From: Enterobacter cloacae
GTDB lineage: Bacteria; Pseudomonadota; Gammaproteobacteria; Enterobacterales; Enterobacteriaceae
DNA: 64,000 bases
Assembly (NCBI GenBank): GCA_014169315.1
Contig: AP022133.1
Span: 3,596,001-3,660,000 of the forward strand
Direction: 5' to 3'
Under the pieces are notes generated by a model. That model searched no databases. It was not told the origin of the DNA and worked only from the letters and a program-made list of their open reading frames with translations. A program made the translations under genes and the position numbers. Shown in pieces: positions 32,129 to 42,965 of the stretch; position 1 is the first letter of the stretch; the number at the start of each line of letters is the position of its first letter.

Positions 32129-34360
32129 TTAACCGCCGTGCAGGCGACGTGCGTCAATCACATCCGGCACCTGGTTCAGTTTGCCAAGCACGCGGCCCAG
32201 CACCTGCAGGTTATAGATTTCGATGGTCATATCGATGGTGGCAAGCTGTTCGCGGGTATCGCTGCGGCTGGCAACGCCCAGCACGTTAACTTTCTCGTTG
32301 GCAAGAATGGTCGTGATATCGCGCAGCAAGCCGCTACGGTCGTTAGCGGTAACGCGCACCACCAGCGAGTAACCGGAGGAGTAGCTTTCTCCCCAGACCG
32401 CTTCCACGATACGCTCCGGCGCATGCGACTGCAGCTCAGCAAGCTGATCACAGTCAGAACGGTGAATTGAGATCCCACGCCCCTGCGTGATAAAGCCGAC
32501 GATATCGTCTCCCGGAATCGGCTGGCAGCAGCGGGCAATGTGGTGCATCAGATTGCCCACGCCTTCCACAACCACGCGACCGTTGTCTTTGCTGCGCTGC
32601 TGCGGTGCATAGTTTTTTTGCTGAAGCTGTTTCAGCGCGGCCGCATCCTGTTCTGCCGCACTTGGCTTGTTAAACTGCGCCTGCAGGAAATTCACCATCT
32701 GATTCAGACGGATATCACCGCCACCAATGGCCGCTAACAGCTCATCAAGCTCATTGAAGTTGTAACGCGGCAGCAGATGTTTTTCGGCTTCTTTGAGGCT
32801 AATCCCGATATGTTCCAGCTCGTCGTCCAGGATCTGGCGACCGGCAAGGATATTCTTGTCACGATCCTGCTTGCGGAACCAGGCATGAATTTTGGAGCGC
32901 CCGCGGCTGGTGGTGACATAACCCAGGTTCGGGTTCAGCCAGTCCCGGCTTGGGTTTGGCTGTTTCTGGGTGATGATTTCAATCTGGTCGCCCATCTGCA
33001 GCTGATAGGTGAACGGCACAATTCGCCCGCCAATCTTCGCGCCAATGCAGCGGTGCCCCACATCACTGTGAATGTGGTAGGCAAAGTCGAGCGGTGTTGA
33101 ACCAGCAGGCAGGTCGACAACATCGCCTTTCGGCGTAAAGACGTATACCCGGTCATCGAAGACCTGGCTACGCACTTCGTCGAGCATCTCGCCAGAATCG
33201 GCCATCTCTTCCTGCCACGCAATCAGCTTACGCAGCCAGGCGATACGATCTTCATGACCAGATCGTGCCCCGCCAGAGGTACCCTCTTTGTATTTCCAGT
33301 GCGCGGCCACGCCCAGCTCGGCGTCTTCGTGCATCTGTTTGGTGCGGATCTGAATTTCAACCGTTTTGCCGCCAGGGCCGAGCACAACGGTATGAATAGA
33401 CTGGTAGCCGTTAGGTTTCGGGTTCGCGACATAGTCATCGAACTCATCCGGCAGGTGGCGGAAGTGAGTATGCACTATCCCCAGCGCGGCGTAGCAGTCC
33501 TGCAGACGTTCCGCCACGATGCGCACCGCACGCACGTCGAACAGCTCGTCGAAGGCGAGATGTTTCTTCTGCATTTTGCGCCAGATACTGTAGATGTGTT
33601 TTGGTCGACCATAGACTTCGGCGCGCACATTCTCTTCTTTCATCGCCAGACGCAGTCCGCCGACAAACTCATCGATATAGTGTTCGCGGTCAATACGGCG
33701 TTCATGCAGCAGTTTAGCAATGCGCTTATATTCTGCCGGGTGCAGGTAGCGGAAACAGTAATCTTCCAGCTCCCATTTCAGCTGCCCGATCCCTAAGCGG
33801 TTCGCCAGTGGCGCATAGATGTTTGTACACTCTTTGGCAGCCAGTACGCGCTCGTCTTCAGGTGCATCCTTCACTTCACGCAGGTGCGCAATTCGCTCGG
33901 CAAGCTTGATAACCACGCAGCGGAAGTCATCCACCATTGCCAGCAGCATGCGGCGAACGTTATCGACCTGTTCTGAAGAGACGGAATCAGTGTGCGCAGC
34001 CTTAAGCTGGCGGATGGCTGCCATATCGCGCACGCCGTGGATCAACGCGACGACAGATTTACCGACGCTTTCTCGCAGTACATCTTCAGTGACCACATCA
34101 GCATCGGCTAATGGGAACAGAAGCGCGGCCTGCAGCGTTTCGATATCCATGTTCAGCATGGATAAAATTTCGACCATCTCCACGCCGCGCCACAACAGCA
34201 AATCAGCGTCCGGATGCCCCTGTGTGGTGCGTAGACAATAGGCCCAGGTTTCGGTTAAGCGTTCACACGACTGCTGGCTGGAAATCCCCAGACTTGCGAT
34301 CCATTTTTGTGGGTCAAACTCCCCAGCTTTATTGAGATGTGCACTTCTTACCGCAACCAT
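32129..34360 (-). CDS. relA: GTP pyrophosphokinase RelA
   Basis: This 743-residue ribosome-associated enzyme makes (p)ppGpp on uncharged tRNA. The N-terminal HD domain lacks the HD dyad, so hydrolysis should be absent. The synthetase domain carries RPKHIYSIWRKM and EFDDYVANPKPNGYQS; the acidic EFDD replaces the RxKD of bifunctional SpoT, the mark of a synthetase-only RelA. TGS (VYVFTPKGDVVDLP), a zinc-finger-like segment (HHIARCCQPIPGDD) and a C-terminal ACT domain follow in order. mazG is downstream and rlmD upstream. Confidence 0.98.
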   Translation of the reverse strand: MVAVRSAHLNKAGEFDPQKWIASLGISSQQSCERLTETWAYCLRTTQGHPDADLLLWRGVEMVEILSMLNMDIETLQAALLFPLADADVVTEDVLRESVGKSVVALIHGVRDMAAIRQLKAAHTDSVSSEQVDNVRRMLLAMVDDFRCVVIKLAERIAHLREVKDAPEDERVLAAKECTNIYAPLANRLGIGQLKWELEDYCFRYLHPAEYKRIAKLLHERRIDREHYIDEFVGGLRLAMKEENVRAEVYGRPKHIYSIWRKMQKKHLAFDELFDVRAVRIVAERLQDCYAALGIVHTHFRHLPDEFDDYVANPKPNGYQSIHTVVLGPGGKTVEIQIRTKQMHEDAELGVAAHWKYKEGTSGGARSGHEDRIAWLRKLIAWQEEMADSGEMLDEVRSQVFDDRVYVFTPKGDVVDLPAGSTPLDFAYHIHSDVGHRCIGAKIGGRIVPFTYQLQMGDQIEIITQKQPNPSRDWLNPNLGYVTTSRGRSKIHAWFRKQDRDKNILAGRQILDDELEHIGISLKEAEKHLLPRYNFNELDELLAAIGGGDIRLNQMVNFLQAQFNKPSAAEQDAAALKQLQQKNYAPQQRSKDNGRVVVEGVGNLMHHIARCCQPIPGDDIVGFITQGRGISIHRSDCDQLAELQSHAPERIVEAVWGESYSSGYSLVVRVTANDRSGLLRDITTILANEKVNVLGVASRSDTREQLATIDMTIEIYNLQVLGRVLGKLNQVPDVIDARRLHGG

Positions 34361-34382
34361 TGTCCTCTCCTTTAGGGACCTG

Positions 34383-34404
34383 GGCCTGTCGAAGTCGACA
34401 AGCC
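34383..34404. promoter_or_regulatory. Hairpin in the relA leader
   Basis: The 22 bases starting GGCCTGTCGA and ending TCGACAAGCC pair at 9 of 10 positions around a 2-base loop. They end 23 bases before the relA start codon, next to the MITE-like repeat, so they fall in the relA leader or promoter. No function is known to me. Confidence 0.4.
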
Positions 34405-34412
34405 AAACTAAT

Positions 34413-34605
<193 letters not shown>

Positions 34606-35959
34606 CTATATGCTCAAACAACACCATTGATTCCAGATGCCCAGTGTGCGGGAACATGTCCAGCATTGCCAGACGCTGAATCTGGTAACCCGCGCTGATT
34701 AATGCCTCACTATCCCGCGCAAGCGTTGCCGGGTTACAGGAAACATAGACCACACGCTTCGGCGCGAGTTTAATAATATGTTGCATCACGCCAGGTGCGC
34801 CTGCCCGGGCCGGGTCGAGCAGAATTTTGTCGAAGCCCTGCGTTGCCCACGGCTGCTGAGTGACATCTTCCTCAAGATTTTGGTGAAAAAATGTCACATT
34901 TTGCAAACCGTTCTGTCGGGCATTTTCTTGCCCTTTGGCAACCAGCGCCTCAACACCTTCTACCCCCACCACACTTGCCGCTTTCTGAGCCAATGGCAGC
35001 GTGAAATTCCCCATACCGCAGAACAGATCGAGCACCCGGTCACTCTTTTGTACATCCAGCCATGACAACGCCTGTTCAATCATCTTCTGATTCACGCCAT
35101 CATTTACCTGGATGAAATCCCGCGGGCTGAACGTTAAGCGTAGCCCGTTTGACGCATACCAGGGCGCATCTCCTGTAACCTGTTCTAGTATCTCGCTTTG
35201 TGGGGCGAGGAAAAGCGCCAGCTCGTGGGAATGCGAAAAGCGTTCCAGTTTTTCACGGTCTTTTTTTGACAGTGGCGCGGTATGGCGCAGCACCATCAGC
35301 GGGCCATTGTTTGCCTGAACCAGTTCAACGTGTCCGAGGTGACGAACCCCATCCAGCTCAGACAGACAGGTGCGCACTTCCGGGAGCAATGCCTCAAGAT
35401 GGGGCACCAAAATGGGGCACTGCCTGATATCGACGATATCGCTGGAGTTGGCCTTGCGAAACCCCATCTCCAGCCGCCCGGTTTTTGGCTGATAGCTGAG
35501 GCTCAGACGGGCGCGACGGCGGTAACCCCAGGGCTGGTCGGCGATAATCTCGTTAACCTCATGCTTAAGCAGGCGCGCCAGTGCGCTACTTTTACTTTTT
35601 TGCTGTAAACCTACGCTGGCATGCTGTTGCTGACAGCCGCCACAGACGCCAAAATGCGGGCAGCGCGGCACCACGCGTTCAGGGCTATCACTCAGTCGGC
35701 GCTTCACCTGGCCACGCGCGTACTGGCGCTTATCTTCCGTCAGCGTAATTTCTGCTCGTTCTGTTGGCAGCAAACCTGTTATAAACAATGCTTTACCATT
35801 ATGACGCGCAACCCCCTGACCAAAGGGATCGAGGTCTGTGGCTTCAACAGTTATGATCTGACGCGTCGTCACGCGTCGCTTTGCAGAGTAGAATTGCGCC
35901 ATCGCTGAGATTGTTCTCAAATAAATTTAGTGACCCTAATTGTCCCATAACGGAACGCC

Positions 35960-38719
35960 ATGACCAACTACAGCCTGCGTGCACGCATGATGATTTTGAT
36001 CCTCGCCCCCACCGTACTTATCGGTTTGCTGCTGAGTATCTTCTTTGTGGTGCATCGCTATAACGATTTGCAGCGACAACTGGAAGATGCCGGAGCCAGC
36101 ATTATTGAACCGCTGGCCGTCTCCAGTGAGTACGGGATGAACCTGCAAAACCGCGAATCTATTGGTCAGTTAATCAGTGTGTTGCATCGTCGACACTCGG
36201 AGATCGTGCGCGCCATTTCCGTTTACGATGAGCATAACCGCCTGTTCGTAACCTCGAATTTTCATCTCGACCCTGCGGAACTGAAAATCCCGGACGGTAC
36301 GCCGTTCCCGCGCAATCTCAGCGTAATGCGGCATGGCGATATCATGATCCTGCGCACGCCTATTATCTCGGAAAGTTACTCCCCTGATGAGTCTGCCCAG
36401 TCCGACGCCAAATCCACCAATAATATGCTGGGATATGTGGCGCTGGAGCTGGATCTCAAGTCTGTACGGCTGCAGCAGTACAAAGAGATTTTTATCTCCG
36501 GCGTGATGATGCTGTTCTGTATCGGTATTGCGCTAATCTTTGGCTGGCGACTGATGCGCGACGTCACGGGGCCAATCCGTAATATGGTCAACACCGTTGA
36601 CCGCATCCGGCGGGGCCAGCTCGACAGTCGTGTGGAAGGATTTATGCTGGGCGAACTGGATATGCTGAAAAACGGCATTAACTCGATGGCAATGTCGCTG
36701 GCGGCATACCACGAGGAGATGCAGCATAACGTCGACCAGGCCACCTCCGATCTGCGTGAAACGCTGGAGCAGATGGAGATTCAGAACGTCGAGCTGGATC
36801 TGGCGAAAAAACGCGCCCAGGAAGCGGCGCGCATTAAATCTGAATTCCTGGCAAATATGTCGCACGAGCTGCGCACGCCGCTAAATGGCGTGATCGGCTT
36901 TACCCGCCTGACGCTGAAAAGCGAGCTTAACCCAACCCAGCGCGATCACCTGCACACCATTGAACGCTCGGCCAATAACCTGCTGGCTATCATCAACGAC
37001 GTGCTGGACTTCTCCAAGCTGGAAGCCGGTAAGCTGCTTCTGGAGAGCATTCCCTTCCCGCTGCGCAGTACGCTCGATGAAGTGGTGACGCTGCTCGCCC
37101 ACTCATCACACGACAAAGGGCTGGAGCTGACGCTCAATATCAAGAACGACGTGCCGGATAACGTCATTGGTGACCCGCTGCGTCTGCAACAGGTCATCAC
37201 CAATCTGGTGGGTAACGCCATCAAGTTTACTGAAAGCGGCAACATCGACATTCTGGTCGAAAAACGGGCGCTCAGTAATAACAAGGTACAGATTGAAGTT
37301 CAGATCCGCGATACGGGTATCGGTATTCCGGAGCGCGACCAGTCGCGTCTGTTCCAGGCGTTCCGTCAGGCAGATGCGAGCATTTCCCGCCGCCACGGCG
37401 GTACGGGTCTGGGGCTGGTGATCACGCAAAAACTGGTGAAAGAGATGGGCGGAGATATCTCTTTCCACAGTCAGCCAAACCGTGGGTCAACCTTCTGGTT
37501 CCATATTAGCCTGGACCTCAATCCGAACGTATTGACAGATATCCCGGTGACGGATTGCCTGAAAGGAATGCGTCTGGCCTATGTTGAGCCTAACGCAGCG
37601 GCGGCACAGTGTACGCTGGATATTTTAAGCACCACGCCGCTGGAGGTTGTCTACAGCCCAACGTTCTCTGCACTGGCCGTCGAGCATTACGATATTTTGC
37701 TGATGGGGGTCCCGGTCACCTTTACCGGCGAACTCACGATGCAACAGGAGCGCCTGGCGAAAGCTGCATCAATGACCGATTACCTGCTGCTTGCCCTGCC
37801 GTGTCATGCCCAAATCAACGCGGAAGAGTTGAAAAATGACGGAGCGGCCGCCTGCCTGCTTAAGCCACTCACCGCCACACGCTTGCTGCCAGCACTCACG
37901 GAGTATTGTCGCCTGAGCCAGCATGCCGTGCCGCTGATTGACGATGAACAAAAGCTGCCGATGAGCGTCATGGCGGTGGATGATAATCCGGCCAACCTGA
38001 AGCTGATAGGTGTACTGCTTGAGGATCAGGTTCAGCACGTTGAACTGTGTGCCAGCGGTGCTCAGGCGGTCGAACAGGCTAAACAGATGCAGTTCGACTT
38101 AATTCTGATGGATATTCAGATGCCAGGTATGGACGGTATTCGCGCCTGTGAGCTGATACACCAGCTCCCGCACCAGCAGCAAACCCCGGTCATTGCCGTG
38201 ACAGCACATGCGATGGCCGGTCAGAAAGAGAAACTTCTGAGCGCCGGAATGAATGATTATCTGGCAAAACCGATTGACGAAGAAAAGCTGCACAACCTGT
38301 TGCTGCGCTATAAACCGGGACATATCAGCGGGACGTATACCGTTTCTGCCGAACCGGTTGAGATCAACATCAACCATAATGCCACTTTTGACTGGCAGCT
38401 TGCGCTACGCCAGGCGGCCGGGAAGGCCGATTTAGCCCGTGAAATGCTGCAAATGCTGGTCGCGTTCCTGCCGGAAATTCGGAATAAGATTGAAGAACAA
38501 CTGGTGGGAGAGAACCCGGAGGATCTGCTGGAGGCCATCCACAAGCTGCACGGCAGCTGCGGCTACAGCGGGGTACCACGGCTGAAAAATCTCTGCCAGT
38601 TGCTGGAGCAACAGCTACGAGCTGGCATGCCAGAATCGGAGCTTGAACCGGAGTTTCTGGAACTGCTGGATGAGATGGATAATGTGACGCGGGAAGCGAT
38701 GAAGTTATTGGGAAACTAG
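35960..38719 (+). CDS. barA: Hybrid sensor histidine kinase BarA
   Basis: This 919-residue tripartite kinase senses short-chain carboxylates and phosphorylates UvrY, which activates csrB and csrC. Two transmembrane helices (about 10-31 and 178-196) flank a periplasmic domain; HAMP follows at about 200-250. The autokinase His302 is in [16 protein letters not shown]-binding GTGLGLVI near residue 480, the receiver Asp in [13 protein letters not shown] (about 718) and the HPt His in LHGSCGYSG (about 862). Its RNA target CsrB is encoded about 3 kb downstream. Confidence 0.98.
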   Translation: MTNYSLRARMMILILAPTVLIGLLLSIFFVVHRYNDLQRQLEDAGASIIEPLAVSSEYGMNLQNRESIGQLISVLHRRHSEIVRAISVYDEHNRLFVTSNFHLDPAELKIPDGTPFPRNLSVMRHGDIMILRTPIISESYSPDESAQSDAKSTNNMLGYVALELDLKSVRLQQYKEIFISGVMMLFCIGIALIFGWRLMRDVTGPIRNMVNTVDRIRRGQLDSRVEGFMLGELDMLKNGINSMAMSLAAYHEEMQHNVDQATSDLRETLEQMEIQNVELDLAKKRAQEAARIKSEFLANMSHELRTPLNGVIGFTRLTLKSELNPTQRDHLHTIERSANNLLAIINDVLDFSKLEAGKLLLESIPFPLRSTLDEVVTLLAHSSHDKGLELTLNIKNDVPDNVIGDPLRLQQVITNLVGNAIKFTESGNIDILVEKRALSNNKVQIEVQIRDTGIGIPERDQSRLFQAFRQADASISRRHGGTGLGLVITQKLVKEMGGDISFHSQPNRGSTFWFHISLDLNPNVLTDIPVTDCLKGMRLAYVEPNAAAAQCTLDILSTTPLEVVYSPTFSALAVEHYDILLMGVPVTFTGELTMQQERLAKAASMTDYLLLALPCHAQINAEELKNDGAAACLLKPLTATRLLPALTEYCRLSQHAVPLIDDEQKLPMSVMAVDDNPANLKLIGVLLEDQVQHVELCASGAQAVEQAKQMQFDLILMDIQMPGMDGIRACELIHQLPHQQQTPVIAVTAHAMAGQKEKLLSAGMNDYLAKPIDEEKLHNLLLRYKPGHISGTYTVSAEPVEININHNATFDWQLALRQAAGKADLAREMLQMLVAFLPEIRNKIEEQLVGENPEDLLEAIHKLHGSCGYSGVPRLKNLCQLLEQQLRAGMPESELEPEFLELLDEMDNVTREAMKLLGN

Positions 38720-38726
38720 AACCATT

Positions 38727-38754
38727 GCCGGGTGGCGACGTCGCCTGACCCGGC
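38727..38754. repeat. REP-type palindrome between barA and glycerate kinase
   Basis: GCCGGGTGGCG, four bases, then CGCCTGACCCGGC: an almost perfect palindrome between two converging stop codons (38719 and 38757). It may protect both transcripts. Confidence 0.88.
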
Positions 38755-38756
38755 AT

Positions 38757-39902
38757 TCAGCGTTTCAACCCCTGTCCCACTTTCAGCACCGCCGCAATAT
38801 TCCTCGCCGCCAGCTGCACATTCTCGCTGGCATTATCCAGCGCATCTTCCAGCGAACAAATGGTATAAAGCACGCTAAACACCGCGTCGATACCGTGTTC
38901 ATGCACCACGCCGACATCCGCCGTCAGACTACCCGCAATACCAATAACCGGTTTGTTGTAGCGTTTGGCGACTCTCGCCACGCCGACAGGCACTTTGCCG
39001 TGGATAGTCTGGCTGTCAATACGCCCTTCACCCGTGATAACCAGATCCGCATCGGCGACCTGATCCGCCAGGTGCAACGCATCCGTGACAATGTCGATGC
39101 CCTGGCGCAACTGAGCGCCACAAAAGGCGTACAGTGCCGCCCCCATTCCGCCAGCCGCCCCGCCACCGGCGAGGTTTGTCACATCAATACTCAGATCCCG
39201 GGCAATAACCCGCGCGTAGTGGGCAAGCGCGTTGTCCAGGGTGACGACCATCTCCGGCGTGGCTCCCTTCTGTGGCCCAAACACCGTTGACGCGCCCTCT
39301 TCGCCGATGAGCGGATTGGTCACATCACAGGCCACCTCAATCCGGCAATCAGCCAGACGGTTGTCCATCTCGCTCAGATCGATATGCGTCAGCCGTGACA
39401 ATTCGCCGCCACCAGGCCCAATGCGTTGCGCTTTGGCATCAAGCAGTTTTGCCCCCAGCGCCTGCACCATACCCGCACCACCGTCATTGGTTGCACTGCC
39501 ACCAATGCCGATAATGATATGTTTCACACCAACATCCAGTGCATGACAAATAAGCTCGCCGGTTCCCCATGAGGTGGTTTTCAATGGGTTACGTTGCGAA
39601 GGCGCGACCAGCGCCAGGCCGCTCGCTGCCGCCATCTCAATAAATGCGTGCTGCCCGTCGCCGGATAATCCATAAAACCCGTCCACGCGCTCACCCAGCG
39701 GGCCGGTCACCGGGACATGAACTATTCGCCCCTGAGTTGCCGCGACCATCGCCTCTACCGTACCTTCGCCACCATCAGCAACCGGCAGTTTGACGTAGTG
39801 CGCCGAAGGAAAAATCTCGCGAAAGCCGCGTTCTATCGCCGTCGCAACCTCAGGAGCACTCAAACTTTCCTTATATGAGTCCGGCGCGATCACAATTTTC
39901 AT
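38757..39902 (-). CDS. Glycerate 2-kinase (GarK/GlxK family)
   Basis: This 381-residue enzyme phosphorylates D-glycerate to 2-phosphoglycerate, feeding glycolysis at enolase. The family-typical [16 protein letters not shown] opens the protein, with GGEGTVEAM near residue 46, [20 protein letters not shown] near 130 and [12 protein letters not shown] near 285. Length equals E. coli GarK and GlxK, which are too alike to separate by eye. In E. coli the gud (glucarate) operon sits next to barA; here only this kinase is present. Confidence 0.93.
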   Translation of the reverse strand: MKIVIAPDSYKESLSAPEVATAIERGFREIFPSAHYVKLPVADGGEGTVEAMVAATQGRIVHVPVTGPLGERVDGFYGLSGDGQHAFIEMAAASGLALVAPSQRNPLKTTSWGTGELICHALDVGVKHIIIGIGGSATNDGGAGMVQALGAKLLDAKAQRIGPGGGELSRLTHIDLSEMDNRLADCRIEVACDVTNPLIGEEGASTVFGPQKGATPEMVVTLDNALAHYARVIARDLSIDVTNLAGGGAAGGMGAALYAFCGAQLRQGIDIVTDALHLADQVADADLVITGEGRIDSQTIHGKVPVGVARVAKRYNKPVIGIAGSLTADVGVVHEHGIDAVFSVLYTICSLEDALDNASENVQLAARNIAAVLKVGQGLKR

Positions 39903-40095
39903 AGGTCACCCTTACGCATACTCACTGCATTAAGCATATATCTGCACTGCCCTTTTGGTCATGGAGGGGAAAAGTATATGTCGGAGGGAGTGATGTTCTC
40001 ACCGTGCAGGAACACAACATTGCGGTGATGATGAGAGGTTGTTTAGGGCATAAGCCCAACGCGCAGGAAGAGACTTCATGGAATTGGGGTTCGTT

Positions 40096-40123
40096 GCCGG
40101 GCGGCGGCGACACCTGACCCGGC
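40096..40123. repeat. REP-type palindrome downstream of yqcA
   Basis: GCCGGGCGGCG, then CCTGACCCGGC, is a more diverged REP copy ending 20 bases before the yqcA stop. The rest of 39903-40142 shows nothing recognisable. Confidence 0.75.
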
Positions 40124-40142
40124 CAACGGTTCATGCGGGGCG

Positions 40143-40592
40143 TTATTTCAGCAAGGTCGCCCAGTGCTCAACCCACGGATTCGATTCACTTTCTGGCTCC
40201 GGATGTTCACCGGCATCAATCAGCAACATGTCGCCAACGCGCTGGGCACTCTGTTCCTGCAAAAGCGCGTCAAACTGCTTACCGCCGCCACAAAAATTGG
40301 CATAGGAGCTGTCACCGAGGGCGATAATGCCGTAGTGAACGTCCGGCTGATAACCGAGCTGGTCTTTAATCCCCTGGAAAAGCGGTACGATGCTGTCAGG
40401 TAAGTCGCCCTGGCCTGTTGTGGAGGTCACAACCAGAATGTATTTGTCTTTGTACTTTTCCCAGTCAGCAAGCTCCGGGTCTTCATAGACCGTGGCTTTA
40501 TGGCCCTGGTTCGCAAGGATGGCTTCCGCCTCCTCAGCAACCAGCAGCGAGTTGCCGTACATCGTGCCGACAAAAATACCAACTTCAGCCAT
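40143..40592 (-). CDS. yqcA: Flavodoxin YqcA
   Basis: This 149-residue FMN protein has the phosphate-binding loop in [15 protein letters not shown] and flavin-contacting segments [11 protein letters not shown] and [11 protein letters not shown]. Length equals E. coli YqcA, a MioC-like short flavodoxin with no well-defined partner. It starts 15 bases after truC and is the last gene of the yqcC-truC-yqcA unit. Confidence 0.95.
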   Translation of the reverse strand: MAEVGIFVGTMYGNSLLVAEEAEAILANQGHKATVYEDPELADWEKYKDKYILVVTSTTGQGDLPDSIVPLFQGIKDQLGYQPDVHYGIIALGDSSYANFCGGGKQFDALLQEQSAQRVGDMLLIDAGEHPEPESESNPWVEHWATLLK

Positions 40593-40607
40593 GTTATGTT
40601 CCCTTAA

Positions 40608-41390
40608 TTATTGCGCTTGCTGTTCATCCTGAACGCTGCCCGGTACAAACTCAACCCTTTCATTTTCGGGGAGTTGCCCCAGCCAGCCAAACTGTGACAG
40701 TGCCTGCATCCAGATGTCGTCCAGCCCTGCCCGAATGGTCAGGGGTTCGCCGGTAAACGGGTGTGTCAGGCTCAGTTCGCTTGCATGCAGCATCAGACGA
40801 TCGCAGCCAAAATGCTCTGCCGCGCTACGGTTCTGGCGCAGATCGCCGTGCTTGCTGTCGCCAATAATCGGATGGCGAAGATGTTTCAGGTGACGGCGGA
40901 GCTGATGTTTGCGCCCGGTTTTGGGCAAAAGCTCAACCAGACTATAGCGGGTGGTGGGGAATTTACTGGTAGCCACCGGCATTTCTGTTGTTGCCATGCC
41001 GCGATAATCCGTCACGGCGGGCTGCGGGCCTTTGTCATCACGGGCAAATTTATCGGCAATTTTGTCCAGCTCTTCCACCAGCGGATAATCAAGCCGGGCA
41101 GTCTCCGTCAGCCAGCCGCGCACAATCGCGTGGTAGCGTTTCTGGATCTGATGCTGTTCAAACTGCTGCGCCAACAGGCGGCCCGCTTCGCTGGAAAGCC
41201 CCATCAACAGTACGCCGGATGTCGGTCTGTCCAGCCGGTGTGCGGTAAAAACATGCTGACCAATCTGGTCACGCACGGTTTGCATCACCACCACTTTCTC
41301 GTCGCGATCCAGCCAGCTACGGTGTACCAGCCAGCCTGACGGTTTATTCACCGCCACCAGCCACTCATCCTGATAGAGGATCTCAAGCAT
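40608..41390 (-). CDS. truC: tRNA pseudouridine(65) synthase TruC
   Basis: This 260-residue RluA-family enzyme modifies U65 of tRNA-Ile and tRNA-Asp. The catalytic Asp is in HRLDRPTSGVLL (about residue 54), and KTGRKHQLRRHL is the family-conserved RNA-binding segment. Two ATGs lie in tandem; the second (41390) gives E. coli length and overlaps the yqcC stop as TGATG. Confidence 0.96.
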   Translation of the reverse strand: MLEILYQDEWLVAVNKPSGWLVHRSWLDRDEKVVVMQTVRDQIGQHVFTAHRLDRPTSGVLLMGLSSEAGRLLAQQFEQHQIQKRYHAIVRGWLTETARLDYPLVEELDKIADKFARDDKGPQPAVTDYRGMATTEMPVATSKFPTTRYSLVELLPKTGRKHQLRRHLKHLRHPIIGDSKHGDLRQNRSAAEHFGCDRLMLHASELSLTHPFTGEPLTIRAGLDDIWMQALSQFGWLGQLPENERVEFVPGSVQDEQQAQ

Positions 41391-41719
41391 CATGCATCAT
41401 CACCGGCAAACAGTGCATCCAGCCTTTCTAACTCAGGCAGCATCACGTCGCGCGCAGGATGCGTCGCCTCAAGTGCCATTTCATAATAGGGCGAAACAGC
41501 AAACGTCTGCGGCAGCGGGTGGCCACCTTCGAGCAGCGCGTACATGCGCGGAATTAACACCCACTGGAGCCACTCAAACGGTGCCAGCGTATCCAGGCAA
41601 AACGGCTGGGTGCTTGCGAACGCTTCTGGCTGCGGCGCGGTCTCCTGCCACAGCTGATGTTGGCGCAATAGTGCTTCGATGGCGTGCAACCGGGCACGAA
41701 CGCTATCGTGTTGCGTCAT
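41390..41719 (-). CDS. yqcC: YqcC family protein (DUF446)
   Basis: This 109-residue soluble protein matches E. coli YqcC, with the conserved PFEWLQWVLIPRMYALLE core. Function is unknown. The MTQHDSV start gives the family length; upstream in-frame codons run into the CsrB terminator. It is translationally coupled to truC. Confidence 0.93.
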   Translation of the reverse strand: MTQHDSVRARLHAIEALLRQHQLWQETAPQPEAFASTQPFCLDTLAPFEWLQWVLIPRMYALLEGGHPLPQTFAVSPYYEMALEATHPARDVMLPELERLDALFAGDDA

Positions 41720-41777
41720 AGTAACCTCAACTGAAAAACTGAACGGCGCGCAGCATAGCATTGCAGGACGCAGAAAT

Positions 41778-42140
41778 AAAAAAAGGGAGCACTGTAAAAA
41801 CAGTGCTCCCGGTTCGTTCCGCAGCATTCCAGCTACAATTTGTGCTCCCTGCTCATCCGTGACAACTTTTCCTGAGGCCCGAAGGCATGGTCATCCGTAA
41901 ACCTTTTGCATCCTGCTCACATCATCCTGATGTGCTGTTTCATCCTGAAACGTCCTGGCCGTCCTGACCCACCGACCATCCTGACCGGCTCTCGTTCTCC
42001 TTCCTGGAGGTGTCCATTACGCATCCTGCGCTATCCTCTTTGCTTCATCCTGAAGCCTTCCTGCAGCGTCATCCTGACGAGTCCTTTGTGAGAAACGCCA
42101 TCATCCTGATGTTCGTTTCTCGTGTCGGCATCCTGTCGAC
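41778..42140 (-). ncRNA. csrB: CsrB, CsrA-sequestering regulatory RNA
   Basis: Read on the minus strand this 363-base RNA starts GTCGACAGGATG and holds about two dozen GGA motifs, many as CAGGAUG in the loops of short stems such as ACATCAGGATGATG and GCTTCAGGATGAAGC. It ends in a strong terminator, GGGAGCACTG pairing with CAGTGCTCCC followed by seven T (41806-41778). E. coli CsrB (369 bases) has the same ends, repeats and position between yqcC and syd. Each RNA binds many CsrA dimers and relieves CsrA repression of glycogen, motility and biofilm targets. Small open frames within it are not genes. Confidence 0.97.
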
Positions 42141-42313
42141 AGAGATAGAATCCGCTATTCCGCTTCGTCTTACAACCCACCCTGTAAGCGTGGTAAGCCA
42201 CAAGAAACCTCTCCAGACGCCTCAAAAAACAATTAATTCATTGAAAAATATGACAATAGCTTTCTTAATTCTCTGAGACAATACTGAAGAATGCGGCAAT
42301 CTCTCACAAACCT

Positions 42314-42331
42314 TGTAAGAGATCTCTCACA
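42314..42331. promoter_or_regulatory. UvrY-binding palindrome upstream of csrB
   Basis: TGTAAGAGATCTCTCACA differs by one base from the perfect palindrome TGTAAGAGATCTCTTACA recognised by UvrY/SirA/GacA regulators. It lies about 174 bases upstream of the csrB start, in line with the far-upstream site in E. coli. It also sits 20 bases downstream of the syd stop on that strand. The 42141-42313 stretch holds the csrB promoter, whose -10 is probably within GATTCTATCTCT. Confidence 0.85.
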
Positions 42332-42350
42332 CGCACAGTAGCATCATGGA

Positions 42351-42896
42351 TTACAGAAGAGGCTCAAGCCGGGTGAGGAAATCCGCAAGTGAAGGAGCAA
42401 GAGTGTCGCGGTTGCGGGTACCGATAGTCTCTTTGATCACTTCACCAGACAGGTTGCAGACGGAGATAACATCCAGTTCACTGTCCAGCGTGGCAATAAA
42501 GAGAGTCGGAGAAAGCTTAAGGCGTTTTTGCGTGACCAGATGGCCAATCAGGTTTTCCTGAACGCGCTGCAGATCGTCTTCGCTCCAGGTCTGCAGCAAG
42601 GTCAGCGATATGTCGGCAAAGCGTGCGGCCATATCCCCTGCAAATTGCGTGGTGTAAAACGCATGAATCGCTGGTTGTACCACAATGTCCATTGCGCGTT
42701 CAACCGCATTTACATTTTGCTCGCCCGTGAAGGGTTTTGGTTGCCAGATAACGCGGTCGTCCAGAGAAGAGATAATGCACGGTGATGGTACACCATATAA
42801 GTCAGCACTTTGCGGCCACGTCCCCTGCTTTTCTTGCCATGCATCGCAGTAGCGGGTCGTGAAGGTAGTCAGGGCATTTGCAGTTTCGATATCCAC
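42351..42896 (-). CDS. syd: SecY-interacting protein Syd
   Basis: This 181-residue cytosolic protein binds the SecY translocon and is thought to check its integrity. Conserved [26 protein letters not shown] and [23 protein letters not shown] segments match E. coli Syd at the same length. It is divergent from queF with 69 bases between start codons. Confidence 0.96.
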   Translation of the reverse strand: MDIETANALTTFTTRYCDAWQEKQGTWPQSADLYGVPSPCIISSLDDRVIWQPKPFTGEQNVNAVERAMDIVVQPAIHAFYTTQFAGDMAARFADISLTLLQTWSEDDLQRVQENLIGHLVTQKRLKLSPTLFIATLDSELDVISVCNLSGEVIKETIGTRNRDTLAPSLADFLTRLEPLL

Positions 42897-42965
42897 CGAT
42901 TTCTCTCTTCTTGTAAGACAGGATAAACTCAGCCCATAAGTGTACCTGTAAAGTGGCTATGAAAC

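Noticed and set aside
39922..40134. A 70-codon frame between the glycerate kinase and yqcA
   Set aside because: It runs through a REP element and has no homology or ribosome site.
41800..42140. Dense CATCCTGA repeats that look like a CRISPR or satellite array
   Set aside because: Unit spacing is irregular, there are no conserved-length spacers, and the minus strand gives CsrB with its GGA loops and terminator in the csrB position.
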